In this document: in pieces, positions 49,231-57,648 of the stretch | Layout of the letters: the number at the start of each line of letters is the position of its first letter | Numbering within the stretch: the stretch's first letter is position 1 | Source: Streptomyces calvus | GTDB taxonomy: Bacteria > Actinomycetota > Actinomycetes > Streptomycetales > Streptomycetaceae | Assembly: GCF_006782915.1 (NCBI RefSeq) | Contig: NZ_VCNP01000064.1 | Coordinates: 41,391 to 105,390 of the forward strand | Direction: 5' to 3' | DNA length: 64,000 nucleotides | Program-made: the position numbers and the translations under genes | The notes under the pieces: generated by a model | The model's database searches: none | What the model was told of the DNA's origin: nothing | What the model saw: only the letters and a program-made list of their open reading frames with translations

Positions 49231-49788
49231 ATGAGCCTGTTCGAGGACGGCCTGGACGCCGCCGTGCAGAGGGCGTTCACCCGCCCGGCGCCGAAGTCGG
49301 CCGGAGCGCAGATGCGGTACCTGGTCAAGCAGCTCAAGGGCACGAAGGCGGTCGCCCAGATGCTGCGGGTCTCCCAGCGCACCGTCGAGCGGTACGTCAA
49401 GGACCAGATCAAGAAGCCCCGCCCCAACCTCGCCGCGCGCCTGGAGCGCGAGGTGAAGAAGCGGTGGCAGCCGCAGGTCAGAGCCAAGGCCCGGCGGAAC
49501 GCGGCCACCACCGGCGGCATCGTCATCGACACCCAGGCCCGCATGGGGTACACCGCACCGATCGGGTCGACAGATGAGGACCGCGTCCGGCACCTGACCG
49601 TCGCCCTGCCGCCCCGCTACGCCGCTCGCCTCTTCGAGGCCCAGGAGCACGGTGCCAGCGACCAGCAACTGCAACAGATCGTGGCCGAAGGGCTCAAGGA
49701 GGTGTACTTCCAGGACGGCGGCCGCCGCGCCGGCAGCCTGGAAGCGGTCCGGTTCACAGACATCGAGCACCTTGAGTTCGAGCTGTAG
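49231..49788 (+). CDS. tpg: Telomere terminal protein Tpg
   Basis: 185 residues, the normal Tpg length. Conserved segments are DAAVQRAFTRPAPKSAGAQM near the start, the helix-turn-helix AVAQMLRVSQRTVERYVKDQ, EREVKKRWQPQVRAKARRNA, ATTGGIVIDTQARMGYTAPI and the C-terminal GASDQQLQQIVAEGLKEVYF QDGG. Tpg is covalently attached to the 5' ends of linear Streptomyces plasmids and chromosomes, and primes synthesis of the last bases. Its presence strongly suggests a linear replicon, though no telomere is in the window. Confidence 0.95.
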   Translation: MSLFEDGLDAAVQRAFTRPAPKSAGAQMRYLVKQLKGTKAVAQMLRVSQRTVERYVKDQIKKPRPNLAARLEREVKKRWQPQVRAKARRNAATTGGIVIDTQARMGYTAPIGSTDEDRVRHLTVALPPRYAARLFEAQEHGASDQQLQQIVAEGLKEVYFQDGGRRAGSLEAVRFTDIEHLEFEL

Positions 49789-49940
49789 CAGAGCCGCATC
49801 CTGAACAGCCCGCGAGCCCCATGTGGCAGGGTGCGTCAGTTGGCCATTTCGGCGACCCGCGCTTGGCGATGTCGGAACGTCCCGTGCACGCCGCTGACAA
49901 CGGCATCAATCTGATGGAGCGCTTGTCTCCGCACCGACGT

Positions 49941-52055
49941 TCACGCTGTGGGCGGAGCAATCGCGAAGATGGATCCCGTGGTGGAACCCGCGTACACCCT
50001 GCCGTCCAGCACCACGGGCTCCGTCCGCCTGCGAGTGAGATCCGCGACGCTCAAGTTCGGGTCGCGTCGTGCCGCGCTCCGCCACACGGTCTTTCCGGTT
50101 GCTGCGTCGACACAGATAATCCGTCCGTCCCCGACCAGACTGTACAGACGACCATCAGAGAACACGGGACGTGCGGGGGACTCGCCCGTCGTCTCCATGG
50201 TCCACTTTCGCAGGCCCGTCCGTAGGTCATACGCGGCCAACATGCCATCTGTCCGGCTGAGGTACAACATGTCGCCCTGCACACGGGCGGTGCCCACGAA
50301 GGCGTCCCGCAGAGGTAGGCGTTCCACGTTTCCGTCTGCATTGGTGATGCGGGTGACGCTCTTGCCGTCGAGGAGCAATGACAATGTGTCACCATCGGCT
50401 GCGACCGGGGTGCCGGGGTCCTCGTCGAATGTGGCGAGTACCTTCGTCGTCTGCAACGTGGCGGCGTGGAGGACAGCGACGGACGTGATGAAGCCCTCCT
50501 CCCCATACCGCAGCAGATGGAGCACGTTGTCCCCGCCGTCGAAGAGGTCGTAATACTCGCCAGCGGGAAAGGTCCTGGATCCAATCAGCTTTCCCGTCCG
50601 TGCGTCCCTGCGGTCGATCCGAACCCCGTCCACATGATGGTGAGTCGTCGTGACCGTGGATTTCTGTAGGGTGAAAGTCGGGGGCCCCGACGCCTGGGCT
50701 GACCACAGGCGGTCACCGGTATTCACGTCGAAGCCCACGAGCTGTTCCTCGTCCACGTCCTGGACAAGAACCGTGTCTCCCACGAACCCCACGACCAAGC
50801 CCGGCTGCGACGACTCGTCAGTGTGCCGCTTACTCCATCTGACCCGTCCGGAGGCGACGTCGATCCGCTCGGCAACCACACCGGCTTCGGTGCACACGAG
50901 AACATCCCCGCTACCGGCGCAAGCGGGGATGTCATGCGCGAGGTGCTCTGTGCTGGTGGTCGGCTTCTTTTCCCACAGCGCCCACCCCTTCGGTCGCAGG
51001 GCTGCCACCGGTTCGTCGACGGAAGCAGCCCGTGTTGACGAGGCCTTAGCCGAGGGCGATGCGGAACCTTCGGCATCGTCACGATCCCCTCCCGCAGTAC
51101 CCACCTGCGCCATCGACACCGCCACCGCGACCCCGATCGCAGCCACGGCGGCCAGATAGATGCGTGCCCGGGGCCGGGGCCGGGGACCGTTCGCGATCCC
51201 TTCAGGTGCCGTCGTCTCCTTGGGCCTCTCCGCGCAATCCACCTCCTTCTCGTTGAGCAGAGCAAGCAGTTCAGTGGGGGAGGGCCGGCTACTGGGGTCC
51301 TTGCGTAAGCACTTCTCGATGACGGAACGCAGGGCCGACGGGACTTCGGCAAGGTCCGGATCGTCCTGCACGATCTTCATCGCAACCGCGATGGGCGGGG
51401 CGCCCGTGTCACCGTCGAACGGCCCCTGGCCCGTCGCTGCGTACGTCAGGACTCCGCCCAGTGCGAACACGTCGGCCGCCGTCCCTACCTCGCGCGGCGT
51501 GCTCACCTGTTCCGGCGCCATGAAGGACACAGTGCCAAGGATCTTGCCGGTCCGCGTCAGCGGTTCCGCCCTCAGCACACGGGCGATACCAAAGTCAATG
51601 ACCCGAGGGCCGTCCTCGGTCAGCAGCACATTGCTCGGCTTCAGATCGCGGTGCACCAGACCAGCCCGGTGGATGTCACGCAGGGCCTCTGCGAGACCCC
51701 TGCCCAGCCGCCACACGGCGTCTTCCTCAAGCACACCGCTCTCGCGCACACGCTCTGAAAGCGTCGGGGAATCGAAGTACTGCGTCGCCATCCAGGGAGG
51801 CTCAGCATCAGCATCGGCGCCCACCACCGAAGCAGTGAAGGCCCCGCTGACCTGTCTCGCGGCCTCGATCTCGTGCCGGAACCGGGCGAGGTAATCGATG
51901 TCGTGTGCAAACTCCCAGCGGATGACCTTAAGAGCGACCTGCCGGCCGGACGGCGACACCGCCAGATAGACGACTCCCATGCCGCCCGCACCGATCCGGC
52001 GTTCGATCCGGTACTCCCCTACCACCGACGGCGTCTCCTCGTCCTGCAACCTCAA
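49941..52055 (-). CDS. Membrane Ser/Thr protein kinase with PQQ-type beta-propeller
   Basis: 704 residues. Kinase domain 12-270: glycine loop RRIGAGGMGVVYLA, Lys43 (VALKVI), HRD in LVHRDLKPSNVLL (135-144), DFG in VIDFGIARVL (154-156) and MAPEQ. A membrane helix follows at about 303-325 (RIYLAAVAAIGVAVAVSMAQ). The extracellular part is a seven- or eight-bladed propeller with PQQ-like repeats (GRVRWSKRH, GDRLWSAQ, GLRKWTMET, GKTVWRSA), probably the sensor. Full PknB-like architecture of actinobacteria. Signal and target are unknown. Leftward, with a separate promoter region of 290 bp. Confidence 0.92.
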   Translation of the reverse strand: MRLQDEETPSVVGEYRIERRIGAGGMGVVYLAVSPSGRQVALKVIRWEFAHDIDYLARFRHEIEAARQVSGAFTASVVGADADAEPPWMATQYFDSPTLSERVRESGVLEEDAVWRLGRGLAEALRDIHRAGLVHRDLKPSNVLLTEDGPRVIDFGIARVLRAEPLTRTGKILGTVSFMAPEQVSTPREVGTAADVFALGGVLTYAATGQGPFDGDTGAPPIAVAMKIVQDDPDLAEVPSALRSVIEKCLRKDPSSRPSPTELLALLNEKEVDCAERPKETTAPEGIANGPRPRPRARIYLAAVAAIGVAVAVSMAQVGTAGGDRDDAEGSASPSAKASSTRAASVDEPVAALRPKGWALWEKKPTTSTEHLAHDIPACAGSGDVLVCTEAGVVAERIDVASGRVRWSKRHTDESSQPGLVVGFVGDTVLVQDVDEEQLVGFDVNTGDRLWSAQASGPPTFTLQKSTVTTTHHHVDGVRIDRRDARTGKLIGSRTFPAGEYYDLFDGGDNVLHLLRYGEEGFITSVAVLHAATLQTTKVLATFDEDPGTPVAADGDTLSLLLDGKSVTRITNADGNVERLPLRDAFVGTARVQGDMLYLSRTDGMLAAYDLRTGLRKWTMETTGESPARPVFSDGRLYSLVGDGRIICVDAATGKTVWRSAARRDPNLSVADLTRRRTEPVVLDGRVYAGSTTGSIFAIAPPTA

Positions 52056-52345
52056 GGCCCCCTCCTACGACTCCGCAGTGTTCGAACCTCTCCACACATC
52101 AACGTGAGTTGGAAGGCTCACCCAGGTTCTTGCGGGCAGCATGGACGCTAGCGCATTCTGCGTCATTGTTAGATGGCGAGCGATCACAGAGGCAGTACGC
52201 AGAGCGGACCGCTCGGGGGGAGACCCTAGGGTGATTTTCCCCGGAGACTCCCACCCGCGACCAGCAGGAGCACCGCGAGAGCCGATCACACCAGTCCTTC
52301 GCCCTGCGACTTGCGAGGCTCTGGTGCAGCCGAGCTTTTGGGACG
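52056..52345. other. Intergenic region upstream of the kinase
   Basis: No gene recognised in these 290 bp; it should hold the kinase promoter and borders the 50-bp palindrome. Confidence 0.5.
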
Positions 52346-52395
52346 CCGGTGTAACTGGGTCCACCGCCTGCAGGCGGTGGACCCAGTTACACCGG
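52346..52395. terminator. 50-bp perfect palindrome, bidirectional terminator-like
   Basis: Two 25-base arms meet with no spacer and are fully complementary; the outer bases are CCGGTGTAACTGGG and the centre is CCTGCAGG. It lies 15 bp after the stop of the secreted protein gene at 52411. The stability is far above that needed for termination, and perfect 50-bp palindromes are normally unstable in replication, so its persistence is notable. Confidence 0.6.
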
Positions 52396-52410
52396 GCGCG
52401 GTCCTGTCGC

Positions 52411-52926
52411 TCAGGAGCGGCTGTTGTAGTAGGTGATGTCCCAGTGGTTGCCCTCGCGAGCGTAGACGTTGCCGGCCGGGGACTTGTACAGGGTGGCGCC
52501 GTCGCTCCGCTTGCCAGAGTGCTTGAAGCGGCTGGTGATGTAGTTGTTGACGCAGCTGTTGAGCGCGATGTCGGCCTTGTAGCCGTTGTAGTGGCTGTAG
52601 GTGCCCGAGGCGTGACCGCGCTCGGTGCCGCCGGTGACACGGACGGCGCACCTGCTGGCCTTCTTGAACGCCACGAGGCCGGCGATCGTCGCCTTGTTGA
52701 TCTTCGTGAACGAGGTGCAGCGGCTGTTCCCCCGGTTGGAGCAGCCACCGCTGGACGACCAGCTGATGTTGGCCTGCTTCAGCACGGCCGCCGCCTGGGC
52801 GTGGGTCTGGTACTTGGCAGGCGCGGGAGCGGCGTCCGCGGTGGCCGCGAGCGGACCGCCGAGGACGGCGGCCGCGGCGAGAGCGGAGAGGAAGGCGCGG
52901 TTCGGGGCGAGGTACTTCGTCTGCAT
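52411..52926 (-). CDS. Secreted M15-peptidase-like protein
   Basis: 171 residues with a Sec signal peptide (MQTKYLAPNRAFLSALAAAA...DAAPA). The mature part contains ANISWSSSGGCSNRGNSRCT, VTGGTERGHASGTYSHYNGY, KADIALNSCVNNYI and REGNHWDITYYNSRS. The H..G.YSHxxGYKxDI and final HWD resemble the zinc ligands of M15/D-Ala-D-Ala-type and hedgehog-like peptidases, and the Cys pairs suggest disulfides. Homologues are common in Streptomyces secretomes. A role in peptidoglycan trimming, perhaps for plasmid transfer or for development, is inferred. Confidence 0.75.
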   Translation of the reverse strand: MQTKYLAPNRAFLSALAAAAVLGGPLAATADAAPAPAKYQTHAQAAAVLKQANISWSSSGGCSNRGNSRCTSFTKINKATIAGLVAFKKASRCAVRVTGGTERGHASGTYSHYNGYKADIALNSCVNNYITSRFKHSGKRSDGATLYKSPAGNVYAREGNHWDITYYNSRS

Positions 52927-53102
52927 GGTTGCTGCTCCTGGGTGGAACGGGCGCCGGACGCCGCAGGGTGCCGGCGACGTGGGTGGGAAGGCGGGGGCGC
53001 TTCGGACGAGCAGCCCCGCCTGAAGATCTTGTGGTGGTCGAACAGTCCGGTCGGGCGGCCGGTCGTGGGCAGGCGGGGCCTGGGCCGGTGGTGTTGAGCC
53101 GG

Positions 53103-53801
53103 CTACCGCGCGGAGGCGAATCCGGCGAACTTCTTGCTGGGCAGGTAGGGGCCGCCGCCGGTGGCGCGCTTGTCGTCCCAGGAGTAGGTCTGGCGGGTGA
53201 CACTGTCGGTGCCCGCACCGGCGTTGCCCTCGATGGTGGTGACGGACCGGCCCTTCACGGAGACGACCACACCCACGTGACCGAAGGCGTTGTTGGAGGT
53301 ATTGGTCCACACCAGGACGTCGCCGGGCTGCGGAAGCCTGTTGACCCGGTAGGGGTGGAACCGGTTGCCCATGTGGGTACGCCACCGCTGGGAGGCCTCG
53401 TACTTCGCCGGGACGCCCTGCTTGCCCCACATCGCGGCGGCGAAGTGCCCGCACCAGGACTGGCCGTTGTAGTTGTTGTAGACGTTGAGGTTGTGGCCGC
53501 CGAGGTAGTTGTTGTTGCCCTTCGGGGTGCTCAGCTTGATGGGGCCGTTCTTCGCCGTCCTGTACTTGGTGGGCGTCTTGAGTGCGTGCTCGGCCCTGGC
53601 GACGATCTGCTGGCGCGTGAGGGCCAGGGACGACGCGGATGCGGCGGACTTCTCCCCGGTTGCCGCCGCCGTCGCAATGGCGGGCTCGGCGGGTGCGGCC
53701 TGGGCCTGGGACACGGCGAGGCCGCCGGCGAGCAGAGCGCTGAGAGCGAGCGCGACGATACGGGTGTTCCCGGACACGGGCACGGTGGTGGAATTGGTCA
53801 T
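53103..53801 (-). CDS. Secreted CHAP-domain amidase/peptidase
   Basis: 232 residues. Signal peptide at 1-36 (RIVALALSALLAGGLAVSQA, cut after AQA). An alpha-helical spacer (LALTRQQIVARAEHALKT) precedes the CHAP domain: catalytic Cys in YNGQSWCGHFAAAMWGKQGV, His in NAFGHVGVVVSVKGRSVTTI, and EGNAG as the third active-site area. It should hydrolyse peptidoglycan cross-bridges. Adjacent to another secreted wall-active protein on the same strand, with 176 bp between them. Confidence 0.9.
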   Translation of the reverse strand: MTNSTTVPVSGNTRIVALALSALLAGGLAVSQAQAAPAEPAIATAAATGEKSAASASSLALTRQQIVARAEHALKTPTKYRTAKNGPIKLSTPKGNNNYLGGHNLNVYNNYNGQSWCGHFAAAMWGKQGVPAKYEASQRWRTHMGNRFHPYRVNRLPQPGDVLVWTNTSNNAFGHVGVVVSVKGRSVTTIEGNAGAGTDSVTRQTYSWDDKRATGGGPYLPSKKFAGFASAR

Positions 53802-54041
53802 GAGGTTCGCTCCTTCTGAGATGTTCGTCCCTCGCTGCCGAAGGCGACCGGCAAGGCGTTGAAGGACAGGTGGTCACGCCGGGGTGGCCGGGGGTTCCCG
53901 CGGCTTTCGGCGCAACTTGAGTCTCGGCACCAGCGGTGGGCGGGATCCAGGGTTCCGCGGTTTCCTCTTGCGCCAGGGCGGCCGGGAAACCCCCGCTGAC
54001 CTCGCACGATGCGCATGCGGGTGACGGGCCGTCGGCCCAGG
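53802..54041 (-). promoter_or_regulatory. Long leader upstream of CHAP gene, possibly structured
   Basis: A 240-bp upstream region rich in complementary segments (GGTTTCC ... GGAAACC, CCCCGGCCACCCCGGCG). Streptomyces wall-hydrolase genes are often preceded by a c-di-AMP (ydaO-type) riboswitch. I see GC-rich stems but not the full conserved core, so this is only a suggestion. Confidence 0.25.
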
Positions 54042-55415
54042 TCACCTGCAGCCCGGCTCGTAGGGAACCTGAGGGAGCTGCTGCCTCCACCGGTTCTCGC
54101 CGAGGTGCCCGACGACCCGGCAGACCTGGCGGAGAACCTGCTGCGCGTCAAGGCTCCACCGGCGGATCGTGCCGTCCTCGGAAACGGACACGATCGGCCC
54201 GTCCTCCCCCATGAAGGCGACGGAGCGGACGGTGCGGCGGTGCCCCTCGAGGGTGTGGAGGAGCCGCCCGTCGGAGGTGTCCCAGACGCGGACGGTGTTG
54301 TCCTGGCCCGCGGTGGCGAGCCGGGTGCCGGACCGGTTGAAGGCTGCGGTGAAGACGCCGCCGGTATGGCTGGCGAGGACGCGCGGGCGGCTCTCCGGCC
54401 CGCGATCCCAGAGCCTCACCGTGTCGTCCCAGCTGGCTGTGGCCAGTAGGCCCTTGCGACCCGCGGCCACGTCGAGAACCGGCGCGCCGTGGGTGAGCCT
54501 GCGCTGCAGACGGGCGTCGGTGAAGTCCCAGACGTTGGCCGCGCTGTCGAGACCTGCCGTGATGACGGTGTCCTCGCCCAGGAAGGCGACATCCTGCACG
54601 CCGTCGGAGTGACCGCTGAGGACGTGGAGTCGGGTCGGCCTGTCCGCTCCGCTGTCGGCCAGGTTCCAGAGCCCGGCCGTGTGGTCATCGCTGCCAGTGG
54701 CCAGGATGTGGCGGTGCCCGGGGCGGAAGTCGAGCGACCTGACGGTACGTTTGTGCGCCCGCCACTGCGCGATGGGAAGCCCGGGCGGACGCAGCGGGTC
54801 GTCGGTGCGCCAGACGAGGACGCGGCCACTCTCGTCGGCGGCGGCGAACCGGCTTCCGTCGTCACTGAAAGCGACCGCGTGCACGGATGTGTTTCCATCG
54901 CCCGTTCCCCGCAGGCGGCGTGCCGTGCCCGTGCGCAGGTCGAGGATGCGTGCGGAGCCGTCCTGTCCGGCGAGGCCCAGATGACTGCCGTCCGGGGAGA
55001 GTTCCGCATCCAGCCAGGGCTCGCCGCGCTCAAGCAGCCCAAGCGTGCCGGTGGGTGTCCACAGCCGGACGACCCGGTCGTCACCGCCGGTCGCGAGGGT
55101 ACGGCCGTCGGGCGAGTACTCGGCTCCCCAGACAAAGCCCTGATGACCCACCAGGGTGGTGAGCAGCCGGTGTGAGGTGAGGTCCCAGACAGCCACGACG
55201 TCCTCGTGGCCGGAGGCGGCGACATGGAGCCCGTCCGGGGAGACCGTTACGTCGACCACCGAGTCCGTCAGCCCTGCGAAGGTCGCCTCCTTCTTCCCGC
55301 CGCTGATGTCCCAGAGGGAGACGTCGCCGTCCCATTCACCGGCCACGAGCCTGCGTCCGTCCGGAGTGAAGGCGAGGGCCCAGATGCTGTCACTCCCGTC
55401 GTTGTCCAGTTCCAA
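54042..55415 (-). pseudogene. WD40-repeat protein, 5' end removed by the Tn3 element
   Basis: 457 residues readable. At least nine WD40 blades are visible, each ending like VSLWDISGG, VAVWDLTSH, VRLWTPTG, VRLWDRGP or VRVWDTSD, with GH-type starts (LVGHQGFVWGAEYSPDGR). The frame runs out of the inverted repeat of the adjacent transposon, with only a TTG at the edge. The original protein most likely began further upstream; large Streptomyces WD40 proteins usually carry an N-terminal kinase, NACHT or trypsin module. That part is not found on the far side of the transposon, so it was lost. Confidence 0.75.
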
Positions 55416-55457
55416 GGCCCTGTTCTCGTATAGCTACGGCAGACGGACATGTAGCGC
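55416..55457 (+). repeat. Left terminal inverted repeat of the Tn3-family element
   Basis: Begins GGCCCTGTTCTCGTATAGCT and ends GGACATGTAGCGC; matched by the complement at 60767-60808 with few mismatches. Confidence 0.85.
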
Positions 55458-55562
55458 AGGGTGACGCTCGGGGGCGGGCCGGACGCGGGGGTCGGCGGTA
55501 GCGGCTGTTTCGCTTTGAGGCGGCCTATCGGGCTTCTGCCACCCTGGTGGTTGGCCGGGTGA

Positions 55563-55671
55563 TGCCGCAGTAAATGCCGGATTTACTGCGGCAGAGCCCT
55601 TATGGTGATCTCCGCGACCTGCGGCGGACGGTTCCGGCCGCCGCTGCGAGGTGTACGCATTTACTGCGGCA
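55563..55671. repeat. Internal resolution site (IRS/res) of the Tn3-family element
   Basis: TGCCGCAGTAAAT (55563-55575) and ATTTACTGCGGCA (55581-55593) form a 13-bp inverted repeat spaced by GCCGG, typical of a tyrosine-recombinase core. A third copy, ATTTACTGCGGCA, lies at 55659-55671 just before the recombinase gene, as an accessory site. The layout matches IRS sites recognised by TnpI. Confidence 0.8.
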
Positions 55672-55694
55672 GCACTGGAAGGGTGGGGGCGGGC

Positions 55695-56762
55695 ATGACG
55701 ATCGAACCGGTTACCGAACTCGGGGGCGGGGGCGCACTCCGGCTGCCGCGCTCCCGGGTGGTGCCTCTGTCCGCCCCGCCGGCGACGTTCACTGCGGCCG
55801 TCGAGCGGTACCTCACCGGCGCAGGCATCGCGAAGTCCTCCGCGCGGATCTACCGGATCTCGCTGACGACGTGGGGCTGGATGTTCGCGGGCGAACCGGC
55901 GCCGGTCGGCCCGGCCCGCCGCGGCGCGAAGCCGCCCGTCTCCCCCGTCACCGCGATTGACGACCCGGCGCTGCCGGAGGTGCTCGCCGAGCTGGCGGCG
56001 GCGCGGGCGGACGCGATGGACGCCGACACCGTCAACCGGGAGCTGTCCATCGCGCGTAAGGCGATTGGTTGGTGGCAGCGCCAGGGCTGGATCGACGGTG
56101 ATCCCACGATCGGCATCGAGCGCCGCCCGGCGCCGCCGGACCGCACCAGGGCCCTGGCGGAGAACCAGATTGCCGCCCTGTGGCGGCTGGACGTCTCCCT
56201 GCGGGAGAAGACCTGCTGGAAGATGCTCTACGAGTCCGCCGCCCGCGCGGACGAGACGCTGCGCCTGAACGTCGAGGACCTCTACCCGCAGGACAAGCGC
56301 GGGAAGATCACTGCCAAGGGCGGTGCGACGGAGTGGATTCACTGGCAGTCCGGCACCGCCCAGCTCCTGCCCCGCCTCATCGCCCGCCGCACCCGCGGCC
56401 CGCTGTTCCTCACCGACCGCAAGGCCCCGGCCCGCACACCGGCGGCGGACGTCTGCCCCGAGACAGGCCGGGCCCGCCTGTCCTACCGCCGGGCCGAGGA
56501 GATCTTCGAGGAAGCCACCCGGCTGCTGGCCAACCCCCTCGCCGCGCCCGAGGACGTCGAGGATCTGGACGGCTGGACCCTGCACCGGCTCCGCCACAGC
56601 GCCCTGACCCACGACGCTGAGGACGGCACCTCCACCCCGATGCTGCTGGCCCGCTCCCGCCACGCCTCCGTCCGCTCCCTGGAGCGGTACGCCCGCCCCG
56701 GCGTCGACGCAGTCGCCCGACACGTCGCCGAACGCGACCCCGCCGCCCGCCGCAAAAGTTGA
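55695..56762 (+). CDS. tnpI: TnpI-like tyrosine recombinase (cointegrate resolvase)
   Basis: 355 residues from ATG 55695. SAM-like N-terminal domain (AVERYLTGAGIAKSSARIYR, RELSIARKAIGWWQRQGWID). Catalytic domain with Arg in YESAARADETLRLNVEDLY, the H-x-x-R box WTLHRLRHSALTHDAEDG, and His/Tyr in LARSRHASVRSLERYARPGV. All active-site residues are present. It lies beside the resolution site inside the Tn3-family transposon, facing the transposase, so it most likely resolves cointegrates. Confidence 0.88.
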   Translation: MTIEPVTELGGGGALRLPRSRVVPLSAPPATFTAAVERYLTGAGIAKSSARIYRISLTTWGWMFAGEPAPVGPARRGAKPPVSPVTAIDDPALPEVLAELAAARADAMDADTVNRELSIARKAIGWWQRQGWIDGDPTIGIERRPAPPDRTRALAENQIAALWRLDVSLREKTCWKMLYESAARADETLRLNVEDLYPQDKRGKITAKGGATEWIHWQSGTAQLLPRLIARRTRGPLFLTDRKAPARTPAADVCPETGRARLSYRRAEEIFEEATRLLANPLAAPEDVEDLDGWTLHRLRHSALTHDAEDGTSTPMLLARSRHASVRSLERYARPGVDAVARHVAERDPAARRKS

Positions 56763-56812
56763 GCCCCGGAACCTACCGGTGAGTGACTTGCTTTTGGGTG
56801 TCCGAGCTGGGA

Positions 56813-57541
56813 CTACTGGTTCGGGTTAGCTGCTTGGCCGCATTCAGAGAGCGTCTTGACCTCTACGTCTTTTTCGGTCGCCCACATGGTGGTTTTGTCT
56901 TTGGTGGTGACGCTCACGCTGTTCGGCCATTCCGGTCCTCGCAGTCCTCCCCCTGCGGCGCGGGTCCAAGCTCTTCCGTTGGCGTCCACAAATGCGAGCC
57001 TCAGCCCGGAACCCTGGATGTTTTCTGGATCCACGTAGAGCTTCGCAACGGGAACGTCTAGGCGACTGCAAGGCGGGAGGACCCCGGCCGGCTGGGAGAG
57101 GCCCATGGGCAAGGTCGGGTCATCGAAGTATATGGAGGCCCATGCGGGATCCAGGGAGCGGTTGGCAAGGACGATACGCGTCGGCTGGTTGCCTTCGGTC
57201 CACATCGAGATGCGGGAGGCTTGTGCGCGCTCGTCGTTTTCGTTGTTCTCACGTGACTGGGCAAGCTGATCGTCTGCGACCTGAGCAGCCTTGTACGTTC
57301 CCCACGCTGTGATCGCAAGGCTTGCCGCAGCTACGACCGCGGCGAGAACCGCGGTGTGCTTGGCCACATCAGACCTGCGATACCCCCTGACAAGCCGCTG
57401 GAGCCTGGTGGGTTCTCGGGCGGTGTCTGGACCAGAAGTCGGGGATGAGTCTCCGTGGGTGGGATCTGCACCAGAGAGCTGGGGCAGAGGCGGGCGCGGC
57501 CCCACCTGGCGAACCCTTAAACGAACACGACGCTCAGACAC
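56813..57541 (-). CDS. Transposon passenger: single-pass membrane protein (242 aa)
   Basis: A charged N-terminus is followed by one membrane helix (HTAVLAAVVAAASLAITAWG), a short coil (AAQVADDQLAQSRENNENDE) and a beta-rich domain (RISMWTEGNQPTRIVLANRS, KLYVDPENIQGSGLRLAFVD, GRAWTRAAGGGLRGPEW). Homologues with this layout are common orphan proteins in Streptomyces. The function is unknown. It lies between recombinase and transposase on the transposase strand, so it travels with the element. The start is uncertain. Confidence 0.6.
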   Translation of the reverse strand: MSERRVRLRVRQVGPRPPLPQLSGADPTHGDSSPTSGPDTAREPTRLQRLVRGYRRSDVAKHTAVLAAVVAAASLAITAWGTYKAAQVADDQLAQSRENNENDERAQASRISMWTEGNQPTRIVLANRSLDPAWASIYFDDPTLPMGLSQPAGVLPPCSRLDVPVAKLYVDPENIQGSGLRLAFVDANGRAWTRAAGGGLRGPEWPNSVSVTTKDKTTMWATEKDVEVKTLSECGQAANPNQ

Positions 57542-57648
57542 TTGACCTCACAATCTCGTCCCGGCAGCACAGCCTGGTCCACCACTGTATTGAAGACCAG
57601 GGCCTGTGCGATGTGCCTCCATCCACGACGTCGGCTGAGGTAGCCCGT

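Noticed and set aside
53802..54041. Definite c-di-AMP riboswitch before the CHAP gene
   Set aside because: The context is right, but I could not find the full conserved core by eye, so it is listed only as a weak candidate leader.
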